From Platerodrilus igneus (lineage: Eukaryota; Arthropoda; Insecta; Coleoptera; Lycidae): a stretch of 64,000 nt of DNA. The notes under the pieces are model-generated. The model ran no database searches. It had not been told where the DNA came from and was given only the letters and a program-made list of their open reading frames with translations. The stretch spans positions 1,612,001-1,676,000 of the forward strand of contig JARFIW010001369.1 of assembly GCA_036346225.1 (NCBI GenBank), read 5' to 3'. Position numbers and translations under genes: made by a program. Positions 12,078-24,433 of the stretch are shown piece after piece; the first letter of the stretch is position 1, and every line of letters begins with the position of its first letter.

Positions 12078-14266
12078 TGCTGTGATATTCTCCTTTGAAT
12101 GCGGGAACTGGGTCCTTTCAACAAAAAAATTCTAGTCCCACCGATTGGGCGTCATAAACTGCTGTGATCCTGGTTTCGCTTCAGCTGCTCACCTAATTTT
12201 ATAAACCTCCTCATTCATAAAATTAAACAACACATTCCTACCACAAACATCAACGTTAACTCTATTTACATCAATATTCAGAATACATTAAATTTTCAAA
12301 TTAAATTTCAGCATAAAATTCAGTTTAAAAAGAATTTCAAGATTAATTTTATTATCACTTTAACGTGCATCCAGAATTAAAGTCCTTGTTGGATGCCTAC
12401 TAATTAATATAACAATATAAGCAGACCGGAGTCTGAGTATAAAGGAGCATCTACCACCCTTTACGTTAATTAACCAGGTTCGTCTAATTGAGCTCAAAGA
12501 CATACCCAAAGTTTCATCATAATTCAGAACATCAATACTAAATACCCTTTCTACTTAAACAAGCAAATTTCATCTTAAAATTAAAATTTTATGGTTAGTA
12601 CAATTTCACTAATGTCCATTTAAAGTAAATCAATTATAAAGTTATTCAACACACACAAAAATGTCAAACAAAATAGTATAATTTACCTGAAGGTTACTGT
12701 CCTCGTAGCTTCAAAGTACATCGTCCCTTTAGTTAATCACACCATTCCAACAGGATTATATTTACGGCTTCTAATTCTCAACGCTTTTAAAATTTTCTCC
12801 ATCACCATTTATTTAAAGTTGTTTCTGGGCTTTTCCGGAACTCATCTGTGTATATCTGACCCTTGTTTCGTGGATCCAGACACGTATTTGAACCATTTAA
12901 TTATTAACACCCCGAAAATAGCAGAGAAATTCATGCGTCTTTCACCAATATACGCCAAAACTGCCTACTTTTGTGTATACATTTGTCGTTGTAAATTTTG
13001 CTAATTGGTACAGTGATACTAAATTTTATTACCTTGTATCTAAGTGCACTGAAGTACATTCATGTTAGCACGTAAATAACAAACTATTTTGAATCACTAA
13101 AATATACGAGCAAAATTTTAAATTATTTTATCAAACTAAAATGCACTGTTTAACATCTTGAATCAAGTCGCGGATGTAAGAGCTTTTAACGCATCGAATA
13201 GTCAAAAGTCTAAGAGAGCGAAATTCATATTACCACCGGTATATATAGCGGATAGCCGGCACGTCACTTTTGTCCTCAAAACAGACAATTCTTAAGAATT
13301 TCTCATTCTATGTTCCCAGTCCGTCGCTCGCGCGTCGGTTTTTACGAATTTTTCACTCACCCCATTTAAATCTCAGAAATTCTACACGGCACGCAAACAT
13401 GTCCGAGAAAAACTAATTAATTTTGTACAGAAATCGTTGTTTCTACCTCTGATATTTGCATCCTATTTTCAACCAATTGTGACCCTCGTGACGTTGCTTA
13501 AATCACGCCTTTTCCTATATGTGTCTTTGCTTGACGCATTTTCTCTTTCCTTTTCTAACCTGTTCGTATTGGTGCAAATTGATATTCTTTATTATCGATT
13601 ATATTTTAGTCCATGTGGACTATCTGGGTTAAATAACCCCGTATCGCACATTCTCGTGAATATTAAGCCCCGGTTTCTCCAAGATTCTTTGAAACCATTT
13701 GTTATCTACACAATTTTCGCCGTACGTGATATTTAAACCACGCAGGTGTTCAAAATAATACCAATTCTCAGAGCTTTTAAATAAACCCTGTTTTGTATTT
13801 CGTGCTAAAGCATCTGACCGTTTCCAATATCCTTAGAATCGACATGTTTATCTAAACAAATTAAACTGAAATTGCCTTTTAAAATACGCAGGTGTGTTCA
13901 AACATCCTACTTCTAACTAACACTTCTAGGATTTGCATTTCATTGGGTTTTTACAAGTTTCTATAGATATTATCTGTTACTAACGATTCAATACCGGTTA
14001 CTTGAAATAGAGTTAATTAAGATAAATTTTGCACGTAATTTCCATTTGTTTAGGAATAATTACATTACACGCAGAGCTTTCCAATACTGCTTCTTTTGAT
14101 ATAAATCGTCTTGTACATGATTTAAATCTCTTATGTTTAATGAAACTAATAAATTTTTATGCTTCACGGTTTTAATAACGCGTATTATCTAATAATATTC
14201 ATTATACACGGTGATTAAAATTTTTTGATGTGATTATTTAATTTTCTACCCTGGTCTAAATATGAG

Positions 14267-14268
<2 letters not shown>
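12078..14268 (-). repeat. AT-bounded module, unit 2 (inverted)
   Basis: Reverse-orientation copy of unit 1. It begins TTGCTGTGATATTCTCC and ends TCTAAATATGAGTAA before the next (AT)n. The complement of the TATA-like string is at 13,240-13,248 and the complement of the GACGCCC box is near 12,145. The short frame at 12,819-13,004 is the repeat-encoded one seen also in unit 1. Divergence from unit 1 is spread along the length, with small indels. Confidence 0.7.

Positions 14269-14310
<42 letters not shown>
14269..14310. repeat. (AT)n tract
   Basis: Uninterrupted AT dinucleotides between units 2 and 3. Confidence 0.95.
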
Positions 14311-14312
<2 letters not shown>

Positions 14313-16638
14313 CTGTGATACCTCACCATTATTCGGGAACTAAGGCTTTCGAATCGAACCCCAGCGTTGGGCCGTCAAGATAATGCTGTGATACCCGCCC
14401 TATTGAATCCCTTCTGATAATTGATTCTTTACTCTTTCCGCCTCGGCTGCTCACCTAGTTAAATCTTTCATCCTCATTCATAAAAAAAAAACACATTCCT
14501 ACCACAAACATCAACGTTAACTCTATTTACATCAATATTCATAATACATTAAAATTTCAAATTTAAATTTCAGCATAAATTTCAGTATCAAAAAATTTCA
14601 AGTTTAAATTTGTCCTCATTTTAATTTGCATCCAGAATTAAAGTCCTGGTAGGATGCATACTAATGTAGTTAACAATATTTGCAGACCTGAGTCTGAATA
14701 AAAGGGAGCATCTCCCACCCCTTTACGTTAATTAAACAGGTTAGTCTAATTGAGCTCAAAGACAGACCCAAATTTTCATCATAATCAAAACATAAACTGC
14801 TAAATACTCCTTTCTACTTAAACAAGAAAATTTTACCTTAAAACTAAAAATTTGTTGTTTATACAAATTTACGACTGTCCATTTTTTTATCAAACAAATT
14901 ATAAAGATATTCAACACACACCAAAACATCTAAGATCGAACAAAATGCATAATTTACCTGAAGGTTAATGCACTCGGGGCTCCATTGTACATCGTCCTTG
15001 CTAACCCCACCATTCCAGCTGGGTTATGTTTACGTCCTAGGATTCCTGGTCGCCTTTTAAAATTCATCTACAACACCATTCGTTTAAAAAGTTTCAGGGC
15101 TTCTCAGGAACGCATCTATGTATATCTTAATCTTGTTTTGTGGATCCAATCACGTTTACGAATAACATTTGATTATTAACACCCCCGAAAAATAGCAAAG
15201 AAATTCATAATTCTTTTACGCTATACCCAAAACTGCCTACTTTTGTTTATTCATTTATCGTTACAAATTTGGATAATTGGTACAGTAATACTCGCAAATA
15301 TAACTAGACTTTATTACCTTGTATCTTCTTTTCTAAGTGCACTAATGCATAATAACTTGTATCGTAGCACGTATTCTGCTTGCAGTATCGTGTAACATCA
15401 AAAAATAAAGAGCAAACTGTTTTAAAGTATTCAATAAAATCAAAATCTAAGAACCAAACTGTTTAAAGTATTGAATAAAAATCGAAAATCTAAGAGAGCC
15501 AAACTCCTATAAACACGGGTTTATATAATAGCCCGCTTGCACGTCGGATTTGTCCCGCAACGGACAATTTCCAGAATTTCGCATTCTATGTTCCCTTTCG
15601 ACAGTCCGGCACAGTGATTCCACAAAATTTGCACACGTCTAAGTTGAAAATCTATGAAATTTCCACACGGCTCGCCACGTCTGAGAACAACTAATTAAAT
15701 TTTGTATAGAAATTGTTGTTTACACCTCTCAGATCTGCATCTTATATCAACCAATCGTAGAGCTAGTGACGTTGCTCAAATCCCGCCTTTTATTATTCGT
15801 GTCTCTGCCTTGCGCGTTTTAATCCGTCTCTTTCTACCCTGATCTGAGTGGTACAAATCGATATTCTTTACTATCCACGTGGATTCGTATTTGAGTTAAA
15901 TAACCTCTCATCTAGCCTTCCCGTTAATATAAGCTACGGTTTATCCGACCGTTTGCAATATACACAGAATTTTCATGTTTATCCAAACAAATTAAACAGA
16001 ACGTGATATTTAAAATACGCAGGTGTTCAATCGTAATACTTCTACGATTTGGATATTCTACGTATTTTAACCCTCTTGATAGATTTGTATGCTAGCAACG
16101 CGTCTCATATTTGGTATTATTGGGTTTTTAAAAGCTTTTATGCATATTATGTTTTACTAATGGTTCAATTAACTCCAATTAAAATAATAATGAATGGCAT
16201 TGACGTCTACCCTTTAATTTTTAGCGAATACTAATTAAATATTAATTATTATTTGTACACTTTGTTTAATACCCGTTACTTAAAAATTGAATTAATTGAT
16301 ATAAATTTCGCACGTAATCTCTCTCTAGTTTTAGTACTTGGAACAATTAAATTACATACAAGTTGAGCATTTTAATTCTGCTTCTTTTTATAGAAAGCGT
16401 CTAGTGAATAATTTAAATCCCTTATTTTTAATGAAACGAATAAATTTTTATGCTCCGCGGTTTTAATAACGCGTATTATCTACTAAAATTCTATACAAAC
16501 CCTACATTCTAATTGAATGATTTAAATCTTCACACTAGGCATTTAATTACGCGTACTTTTTCCCAAAGCTTCCTTATACACGGTGATTAAAATTATTTGA
16601 TGTCGTTAATTAATTTTCTACCCTGGTCTAAATATGAG

Positions 16639-16640
<2 letters not shown>
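14311..16640 (-). repeat. AT-bounded module, unit 3 (inverted)
   Basis: Same orientation as unit 2, so units 2 and 3 are a diverged tandem pair. It begins TTGCTGTGATACCTCACC and ends TCTAAATATGAGTAA. It keeps the GGGCCGTCAAG-type box near 14,367 (complement form), the TATA-like string near 15,521-15,530 and the repeat-encoded frame at 14,985-15,179. No host gene is seen. Confidence 0.7.

Positions 16641-16682
<42 letters not shown>
16641..16682. repeat. (AT)n tract
   Basis: Uninterrupted AT dinucleotides. A Penelope-like fragment begins immediately to the right. Confidence 0.95.
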
Positions 16683-16685
<3 letters not shown>

Positions 16686-16766
16686 AAGTAAAAAGGAATT
16701 GTTGGCAAATGACTAAAATGCTGTAATTGCCATAAAGTGTCCGTATTAAATATTACAACTTTGTTA

Positions 16767-16813
16767 CTCCTGTCCTGATGAGCCCCAATTAGGGCGAAAC
16801 GCGTCGACAGGAT
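16767..16813 (+). ncRNA. hammerhead ribozyme, minimal type I
   Basis: All conserved core parts are present in order. Stem I 5' strand is TCCTGTC (16,768-16,774), then CTGATGA (16,775-16,781). Stem II is GCCC (16,782-16,785) and GGGC (16,792-16,795) around a CAATTA loop. Then come GAAA (16,796-16,799), a stem III of only two base pairs (A16,799-T16,804 and C16,800-G16,803) with a GC loop, and the cleavage triplet GTC (16,803-16,805). The stem I 3' strand GACAGGA (16,806-16,812) pairs perfectly over 7 bp. Predicted self-cleavage is between 16,805 and 16,806. Very short stem III is the hallmark of hammerheads in Penelope-like elements. Activity in this copy is inferred from the intact core only. 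Confidence 0.88.
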
Positions 16814-17452
16814 GTTACACTCTCGCTACTATTCTAGTCTAAGGTATACTGATAAAGTCCCGGCGTAATTGATAAGAGCCACTACGGCAGTTGGCAACAT
16901 AATAAACACGTGCATAATATTGCGCAACAAGATATTACGTCATTCTTGCGTCTCAAATTTGTATCACATACAAAGAAAAAGATAAAATGTGGTCACGTAA
17001 AATGTGGAGCTGTTCACAACATTGCAGTTATCATGGCGGCAGGATCTCGGCGTTGATTGGGCGTGGGTCGGCCTTCGCCCTCGACGAAACCAAATTGGTT
17101 TGTCTTCCTTCTTGTTTATTGTAGAGATGCGATAGGAATAAGGTAGGGAGCGATAAAAGGTGCGATACAGGAAATCTACATATCTAAAAGAGAAGACAAG
17201 ATAAAAAGACGACACAGATCAACCTCAGTGTCCGATGTTTCGTTGACTAGTCCCGTCGTGTCGGAAAAACACGCACTTCCTTCCACACTCCGCGCCTGCG
17301 TATTCTCTAGCGCCGACGCAACTGTCTAAAATGACGGAAATGCACGCACAAGTCTATTTTTTAAAATATAGTCGCAATTTCTGTCACATATTTAAAACTA
17401 AAATCAGAAATGTTTACATAGTCGATTTTCGGCATGTAACAAGGATGCCCTC
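16806..17452 (+). mobile_element. 5' fragment (copy B) of the FEN-like-nuclease element
   Basis: Starting exactly at the predicted hammerhead cleavage site, this segment aligns with the reverse complement of 4,955-5,592 and partly with the sequence upstream of the nuclease-like gene at 31.7 kb. Shared blocks include GGAAATCTACATA and TGACGGAAAT followed by AAGTCT. An ATG near 17,412 begins the same gene start as the other copies (MFT...), but an in-frame stop follows within four codons and homology ends about 40 bp later. It therefore holds only promoter or 5' leader and the first codons. Confidence 0.55.
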
Positions 17453-17660
17453 GTGGTTGAATTTGAGTCACTTGCCAACAATTCCTTTTTACCTTGTATT
17501 AATTTAAGACTCATTAAACGTACTTTTTTTTAATATATATTTGACCCTAATTGGGGCTCATCAGGACAGGAGTAACAAAGTTGTAATATTTAAAACGGGC
17601 ATCTTATAGGAAGTACAGCATTTTAGTCACTTACCAACAATTCCTTTTTACTTTGATAAC

Positions 17661-19303
17661 GCCGTACTCGATATTATGACGTTTTCTATAACTCCACCTC
17701 TCTGTGTTTTCTAATCAAGTTTAATTTTACTAATTTTATTATTATGCCACGGCTAGCTTTTGTTATTCTACACAGAGTGCACAACGTTACGATGATCAAT
17801 TTTTTTCTTCTCCACCCCTTTATGATTACCTATTTGTTTGAATTATAAAACGAAGTCAATTAATTCCATATAATGAAAAGAAATATTTACAAGTTTTGAA
17901 AAATATTAAAATACACTCCTCAAACAATCAATATCATGTGTTTTATTTACCACAAAATTTATATGTTTTGAAATCAATCTAAAGTCACCAAAAACTACCT
18001 CTTTTTACCAAAGAAACCTCGAACGTTCTAGATCCCTTTATTATATTACGTACTTTTAACGTATGCTATGTTTGTTGCTGACTTCGTTACACTTTTTATA
18101 TCAATTGAATAAATTCAGGATTGAAATTTAAATAGAAAAAAATATCTTAAAACTAATTAGATCTGACCTGCTACAGGTTGTTCTTCGGATTGTGGATTAA
18201 CAGCCCTTTGTTGTCTTCATTCATCTATCACTGCTCTGTTTAGTTGAACCCCTCGTTTTCCATAAATTACTTCGTGCTTCTTTATTGATTCCCGCAACTC
18301 AAAATTGTACCAGAATTGTACCAAAATTGTCGACGCTGATTTGAAATATTATATTAATCCATTTAAAATATCCCCACATTCGAATTATTATATCTATCCA
18401 CATTCGGATTTATTATCAACCAACTAGGAATATCCATGCATTCGAAGCCCTATTATTATATTATTAGTTTAAATAAGTTACCCCAAATTCTACTCACGTT
18501 AAACGGCAAAAGAAGTCTTCATATTTGTAGCACTATTATTACTTGATATATTTTATTAAACATTTAAAATTACGCGTGACTTTTTGATTCACAGTGGCGC
18601 AGCTTCGTCCTGCTTGAGTTTAAACTGACTTGTCTTATCATTGCTTGCTGTTAAATATAGGCTCTTCCCCCTTGCATGTGGGCTGGGTTTTCAACAAGTC
18701 TCGTAGATATCTTAACCAATAAGGTCTCTGTATTACGTGCATCTTGAAGTGGTTTCTGATGTAGTATATCGGTTTCCCATGTAATGATTTATTTGATACC
18801 TTATTATTCGCTATCTTGACCATACGTTGTTTTGTTTAGATATAGCGTTTTCCATATTATACAAAAATACATGATGCAACTTCAATTTTACTTTCGTTTA
18901 TTTTACGCGTGTTTGAACTGCGTTTACTTATCAATTTTCCCCTGAATAAGCGTACTTTTACTAAAAGTTATTCTCTCTTTGCGTTACTTAATATTTATAA
19001 AGATCTATATACCGAGTGTTAAATATTTGTTATTTACCTAATGTATGAATTACCTATTTTCCTGCTAAATCCGAGTACTATTGTTGTAAGATATGTTTAT
19101 TCGCATTTTTTAACACCCTGTATATAGACTATAGTTAGCTAACTATGGTCTATATACAAGGTGTTAAATATTTACTATCTACATGATATCTAAATTACTT
19201 AATTTTCCGCTAAATAAATGCAGTTTTCTGCTTCCTATCGCAATTTATGGTTACCACACAACCTTTGCTACACAATACACCCATAAACAACCCCTTATCA
19301 CAG

Positions 19304-19304
<1 letters not shown>
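17661..19304 (+). other. no gene; partial AT-bounded module
   Basis: No coding signal. The right end TTATCACAGCA runs straight into (AT)n, as in the other modules, so at least that end belongs to the same family. A palindrome lies at 19,111-19,166. The short frame at 18,638-18,823 (-) has no recognisable domain. Confidence 0.4.
19111..19166. repeat. 56-bp near-perfect palindrome
   Basis: Two arms of 28 bp with no spacer and two mismatches. The outer ends read TAACACCCTGTATATAGAC and the centre is TTAGCTAA. The ACACCCTGTATA end resembles terminal repeats of insect mariner-like elements, so it may be two such ends joined head to head. Confidence 0.85.

Positions 19305-19343
<39 letters not shown>
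19305..19343. repeat. (AT)n tract
   Basis: Uninterrupted AT dinucleotides between modules. Confidence 0.95.
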
Positions 19344-19346
<3 letters not shown>

Positions 19347-22300
19347 CGTGTAATTAGTAGCTAATCGTAAATACATAAATCAAGCTTGGGGTTAGCGTAA
19401 CAACTTATTAGAAAATCAAGTTAGGCAATTTATATAATTAAGGTATTTTAAATAACTAATTTAGAGCTTAGTCAACGTATAATAGTGTAGGGTTAATTTA
19501 ATTTTAGTTATATTTATTTAGGAATGACGTAGCATAGTATTTATTGTAAGATAGGGCGATAAGGATTAAAAACAACTAGGTAAAAATACCATTTTTAATT
19601 TTTATTTAGTGCAGCATACGAAAATATAAAAGCTTTGCATATTCGTTAGAAATAGGATTATTATTTTCAATGGTAAAACCAGAAAACGTTTTAAAGCATA
19701 AGAGGGAGATACTTCAGGATAACACGTACGATAAACAAGCTTTAATATGTTACAAGAAGGAAAAGACCATTGAGAGTTAGCGTAGTCAATATACAACGAG
19801 GACAGACCAGAAAACACATAAGTAGGACAAAGAAACAGTATGTTTATTAAGATATCGATTTTTTAATTATAAAGCTAGAATTGGAGGAAAGCTAGAAACA
19901 ACTGTCATGGAGAGACAAGGACGGAGTAGAAACGTATAAATACGAGTGAGAAACAGAGATTTAATTATAGATATAGTATAGTAGGGAAACGATGAACAAA
20001 CTTATTTTAGAAGGAGAAACAAAATCAATAATTTCTAGGAATATTAGAGGCAGACGCGCATCGATTGAAAGCAAAGGAAAGGAATTGGGTGAGATGATTG
20101 GACGATACAGGTATACGTGAGACAAGTTTGTATTAGATAGGGCAAATAATCAGCTGGTGGAAACACATGTGTGAAATGGGGTTATATGAATAAGAGAGAT
20201 TAAAGACGTTTGTTTGAGTTTAGAGGCGTGGAAGTAGTGGGAATCGACTTGGCGGTTGAGGCTAGTTTCGCAAAATTGAAGTGACAGTTGGCGGTTATAA
20301 ATGTTTTACCAAGTATTTTAGCGTGTTTGTTATCATAATTCAAGCTAAACAAAGAGTCGTTAGAGTTTTCGCGGGAATATCGAGTCGGTTAAGCAAACAA
20401 TTTTAAGAATGAAGAACGGTTGCTGCTTTTACGCGGAATAATTCTTGTACGTTAACATTTCTACGTGCGAACTGGAAAACAGGAAAGGTGCAGCGATGGC
20501 TATATAAACCACTTTTAAAGGAGGTGGCGGTCTCTTAATTTTTCTTCGGTCATTAGCGCTTCATCGAGTTACTTTTAGTGAAATTATGTAAGTTAGTGCA
20601 GTATGATGACAATTCAAGTAAAAATCTAATAAAGCAAGTTAAGCGAAGAGTATATTTTGTATGTAAGTACAAACAATTATTATTGTGGTTTTGGAATGCA
20701 CAAAACTTAGTAAAATTTAGAAGTATTTGATGGTGAAACCGGCGATTTTTGATTAGTATTTTTGGGAATACGAAGAGTAAAGTCTGGAAATTGGATGCTC
20801 ATGGTTGTATAAATGAAGAGATTTTGGGGTAGTAGCAGGTGTAGAATGATGGTGATTCAACCGGGGAGCTGTTGTATGGACTAGTGCCAGAATGGATGGC
20901 ATCATTTTCAAGGGCTGGTTGGCAGATAACGTTTGGAAGATAGCTACCAGGTATGCCATTGTTTAAAAACATTGTGTGGTGAATATTTTTTGATTTTTAA
21001 AAAAAAATTTCAGTGCTTTTGAGTGTTTCGTATTTGATATTGTTACGTTAATTTTTTTTTCGCGGCAAACGCGTTGGGCGCCAAAGTTATGTTACGTTGG
21101 CTCGTAGCCGTGCGTAACAAAAAGAAAAGCAAAGAGAAAAAAAAAGAAAGTGACCTGGCTCAATCGGAGAGTAGGGGGGGGGGGTGTAGAAAGCAGACCA
21201 ACCTATAAGGGACGCGGCTGTCAGGAATTAGTAACAGTACCTGCAATAGAAAAATTAGAATAGTAAACCTGAAAAGAAAACAAATTAGTCCTGCAAACCT
21301 GAAACAAAGAAAAAAACATAGCATACGGATCAAGTATAGATCGTTCAGTACTTTGTAGAATAAAAAAAAAACTGTTTGAATAATCTATATAATTTAACAA
21401 CGTTAAAAGCAATTTAACAAATCTTTAGTACAAAGTGAGGTAATATTGGGGAGTAGCAGAAACGTTTCCTCACACGCCAATTAAACATAAATCAGACAAA
21501 ATGTAAAAAAAATAAATAGGTAAGACACAATTGATATAAGTAATTCAGTAAAATTTTTAACAAAGAAATAGATAAATAGATAAGCACAATTGTTATGAGT
21601 CATTCAGTATGTTGATTGTTCTCTTTTTTTTTCCTTCTTTTTTTTTTGTTTTAAAATAGCCTGAAAGTCTATGTAAAAAGGTATCAGAACGACAAAGAAT
21701 ATTGCAAAACAACGTATAGATATTTAAAGTAACAACAAGTAGGAAATAGTTCAACTTACACAAGGGCCTTCAGTATCGCTTCCTTGCCATTGAAGTGTGG
21801 GATTCACGATGTCTGGCACTAACGAAGCACTTCACCCTAGACTGTGAGGGTGTTGATGGAACTTATCACAAATTACCCTAATCACACCGACTTATTTCAC
21901 TGGGGTTAGCAGCGGACCTTATCACGCGAAGGAACTATGTATATTATTTTTGTAAACATACAAAAAGCAGCGAGGAACTTCAACCACTACCTTTGTAAGC
22001 CAGTAGTCTGTTATGTTTACCAATAACGAAAGTTGCGCAGGCAATGTTCTATTTTAGATTCGTTGGGGTTAGCAAATTCGGCAACTACAGTATCAACTGT
22101 ATTTGGAATCCCCAAAAGTAGGCACTACTCTGATACAATAACCAAGGAACCGCGAAACGAGATCGCACACACCGTTTAACCATCAGAAGACAAAATCATC
22201 AAACAAACAACCACAATAAGTAAAGCACGTGTATCACTAAAGCAAGTTCGTCTAATCTGTTCCGTAAAACACTTGTGTACAGTTAATATACAATTTTTCT

Positions 22301-23759
22301 TTCATAAGAAAACAACCAAAAACAATTAGGAAGACACGCGTAAGCAATAAAAACCGTACCTCAAATGTTCTTAAAACACACGTGCGTCGAGTTTAACCAG
22401 CTCTACTCCGTTTAGTTCCAACAGAAAATCAACTCCAAAACATGCCGCGTTTGTTCAGGAACGATACGAAAATTAAGCGCGCATTAATTTTCACTATTTT
22501 TAAACGCAGAAAAGCAGTATTTGTATTTTAAAGAACACTTTAAAAGTTAAAGCGCGCATTAATTTTCACTATTTTTAAAAACAGAAAAGCAGTATTTGTA
22601 TTTTAAAGAACATATCGCAAGCAAGAAGAAAACACGACTCCTATCTGTTTATTCAAAACGTTCCATTACAACTTCTTATCTACACTTGTTAATCCACATA
22701 TTAATTACAGCGGTTTTATTTATTCTTGATAAGTTGGAAAGTACTTTTACGAGTATTACAATTTACAATTAAAACTATCTTTTAAAATTAATACATGCGA
22801 GTCGAATTGCATACCATATGAAAACTATTCGGACGTATTTACTTGATAGAAACAGCGATTCAAAGGAAACGATGCAATCTATAATTAATTACACGATGCA
22901 TTCGCCTAAGGAGTTAATAAATATTAAATATAGAGATAGTAATTTGTAGAAAGGTATTTATGAATTCAAGATAGCGTAAAATGTTAAAATATACATGAGG
23001 AACACCATCAAATCAACAACAACAAACAAGCTACAAAAATGCCTGTTACAATATATTTAATGAACTGAAAATTTATAGGACGAGACAAAAATGAAATTTA
23101 TTTACGTAGTCAAGAATAATTAATTTACAGATTACCAGGCTATGTTGTAAAGAAGTATAGGGGGTTTATTTTAATTTTTTTGTAGTGCGATAAATTTGCG
23201 CTCACATTTAACAAGTGTTACTATGAGCTCATGATAAGACAAAGGGGTTAACGTAACGTATGAGAAACGCCCACTTACTTAAATAAAATAATTGTTTAAA
23301 TAAGGTTGTCGAATTAAAATACTTTTGAAAATAAAATTGTGGACATTACCAATAATACGAATGTGCATAAGAAAAGGTATTTTAAAATTGTAATATTTAT
23401 TTCATGTAAATAGAGTGTGATGTATTTTGTGAATTGCGTTATTTTGAGTGTGTGATTGTAGGGTGTGAATTTCTATTAAGTTTCAGCATAGAAGAAGAGA
23501 GGCGGGAAGTTTTAGATCCAGCGTTAACAGGTAAGCGTTTGTGTTGATTTTAAAAGGTTTTGGTGGATTTTAGGTAAGAATTTAGAGAGGAGCAGCCGAG
23601 GTAAATCTCACAACATATGACGACCCAACATTGAGGCACGAATTAGCGGAGCGTTCCAGAGCTAAAACCTCAACAATATTATGACGCCCAATAGGTGGGG
23701 CACGATTTTCAGAGGAGCATCACAGTAATTACGGCTTCCCAACGGAGGGGTTCGAGTAG

Positions 23760-23762
<3 letters not shown>
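19344..23762 (+). repeat. AT-bounded module, long unit
   Basis: Sequence of 4.4 kb between two (AT)n tracts with no recognisable gene. A TATA-like tatataaac at 20,501-20,509 is preceded by the GAATATCGAGTCGGTT phrase (near 20,382) also found in the module at 7.9-9.9 kb. The right end holds three consecutive GACGCCCAAT-type boxes (about 23,617, 23,681 and 23,735). A G10 run lies near 21,174-21,184. Frames at 19,602-19,817, 20,753-20,959 and 21,221-21,412 (-) lack any recognisable domain. Confidence 0.5.
22475..22611. repeat. 75-bp tandem duplication
   Basis: A block beginning AAGCGCGCATTAATTTTCAC occurs at 22,475 and again at 22,550. The two copies are nearly identical through AAAGCAGTATTTGTATTTT and end at AAAGAACA. 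The similarity implies a recent local duplication. Confidence 0.9.

Positions 23763-23805
<43 letters not shown>
23763..23805. repeat. (AT)n tract
   Basis: Uninterrupted AT dinucleotides closing the last module. Confidence 0.95.
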
Positions 23806-23807
<2 letters not shown>

Positions 23808-24433
23808 AATGTCATAGCCATGACTTAACAATCGCTCAATAAACGGGCAATTTTTATTAAGTAATATATCGACAGACCATCTGCGTCATCACTTAAATTC
23901 GTACGAATTAAGTTGAAAATTTTAAGTCAATATAGCATCTACAACCAATAAATATTCCGATTCGGAAGTTTCCGTCAAGCTTCGTGCATCTGCAAACCGT
24001 AATGAAGCATGGTTGCCCATAATATTTTATTTTCATAGAGGAAGTTGCTTTAACTATTTTTAAATTGGCGTTCTCTAGTTTTACGAGTTTAATGAATTCA
24101 GTTAAAATATAACACATTTTCGTAAATTGAGTACATTTATTGAGCTGAATAGAAACGTACAATAACTGCAATATAAACTATTTACAGCAGTAAAATTGAA
24201 ATCTATCTCGGTACGATAACTTTGGCAACCGCGCTTTATGGAAAAATTAACATTTTCTCTTGTTGACATTCTAGTAAAATGACCGAAAATGACTAATGAC
24301 ATCTTCACACCAAACACTTAATTTTCATTAATTCTTTTAAAACTTTTTTAAAATTATATCCCATTTACAAAAAAACTAAAAAGGTATTCTATATTAAAGG
24401 AGAGGCCATAATTTTACCAACGGTAGCTTGTTA

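Larger units (their letters stand above)
16683..17660 (+). mobile_element. Penelope-like element fragment with inverted ends
   Basis: The first about 110 bp (ACAAAGTAAAAAGGAATTG onward, through a CTGATGAG box) reappear inverted at about 17,552-17,660. A shorter second inverted copy of the first 30 bp lies at about 17,473-17,505. The left end carries a complete hammerhead ribozyme. In the right inverted copy the motif breaks off after stem II, with TCAAAT in place of CGAAAC. Penelope-like retroelements are known for minimal hammerheads in terminal repeats that may be direct or inverted. No reverse transcriptase or GIY-YIG frame remains, so the assignment rests on the ribozyme and layout. The interior (16,806-17,452) is shared with 4,955-5,592. 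Confidence 0.62.

Noticed and set aside
17545..17580. Second hammerhead in the right inverted copy
   Set aside because: CTGATGAG and stem II are present, but the GAAA box and stem III are replaced, so the ribozyme cannot form.
22130..22165. CTGATAC...GCGAAACGAG as a ribozyme
   Set aside because: The first core box is wrong and the flanks do not pair.
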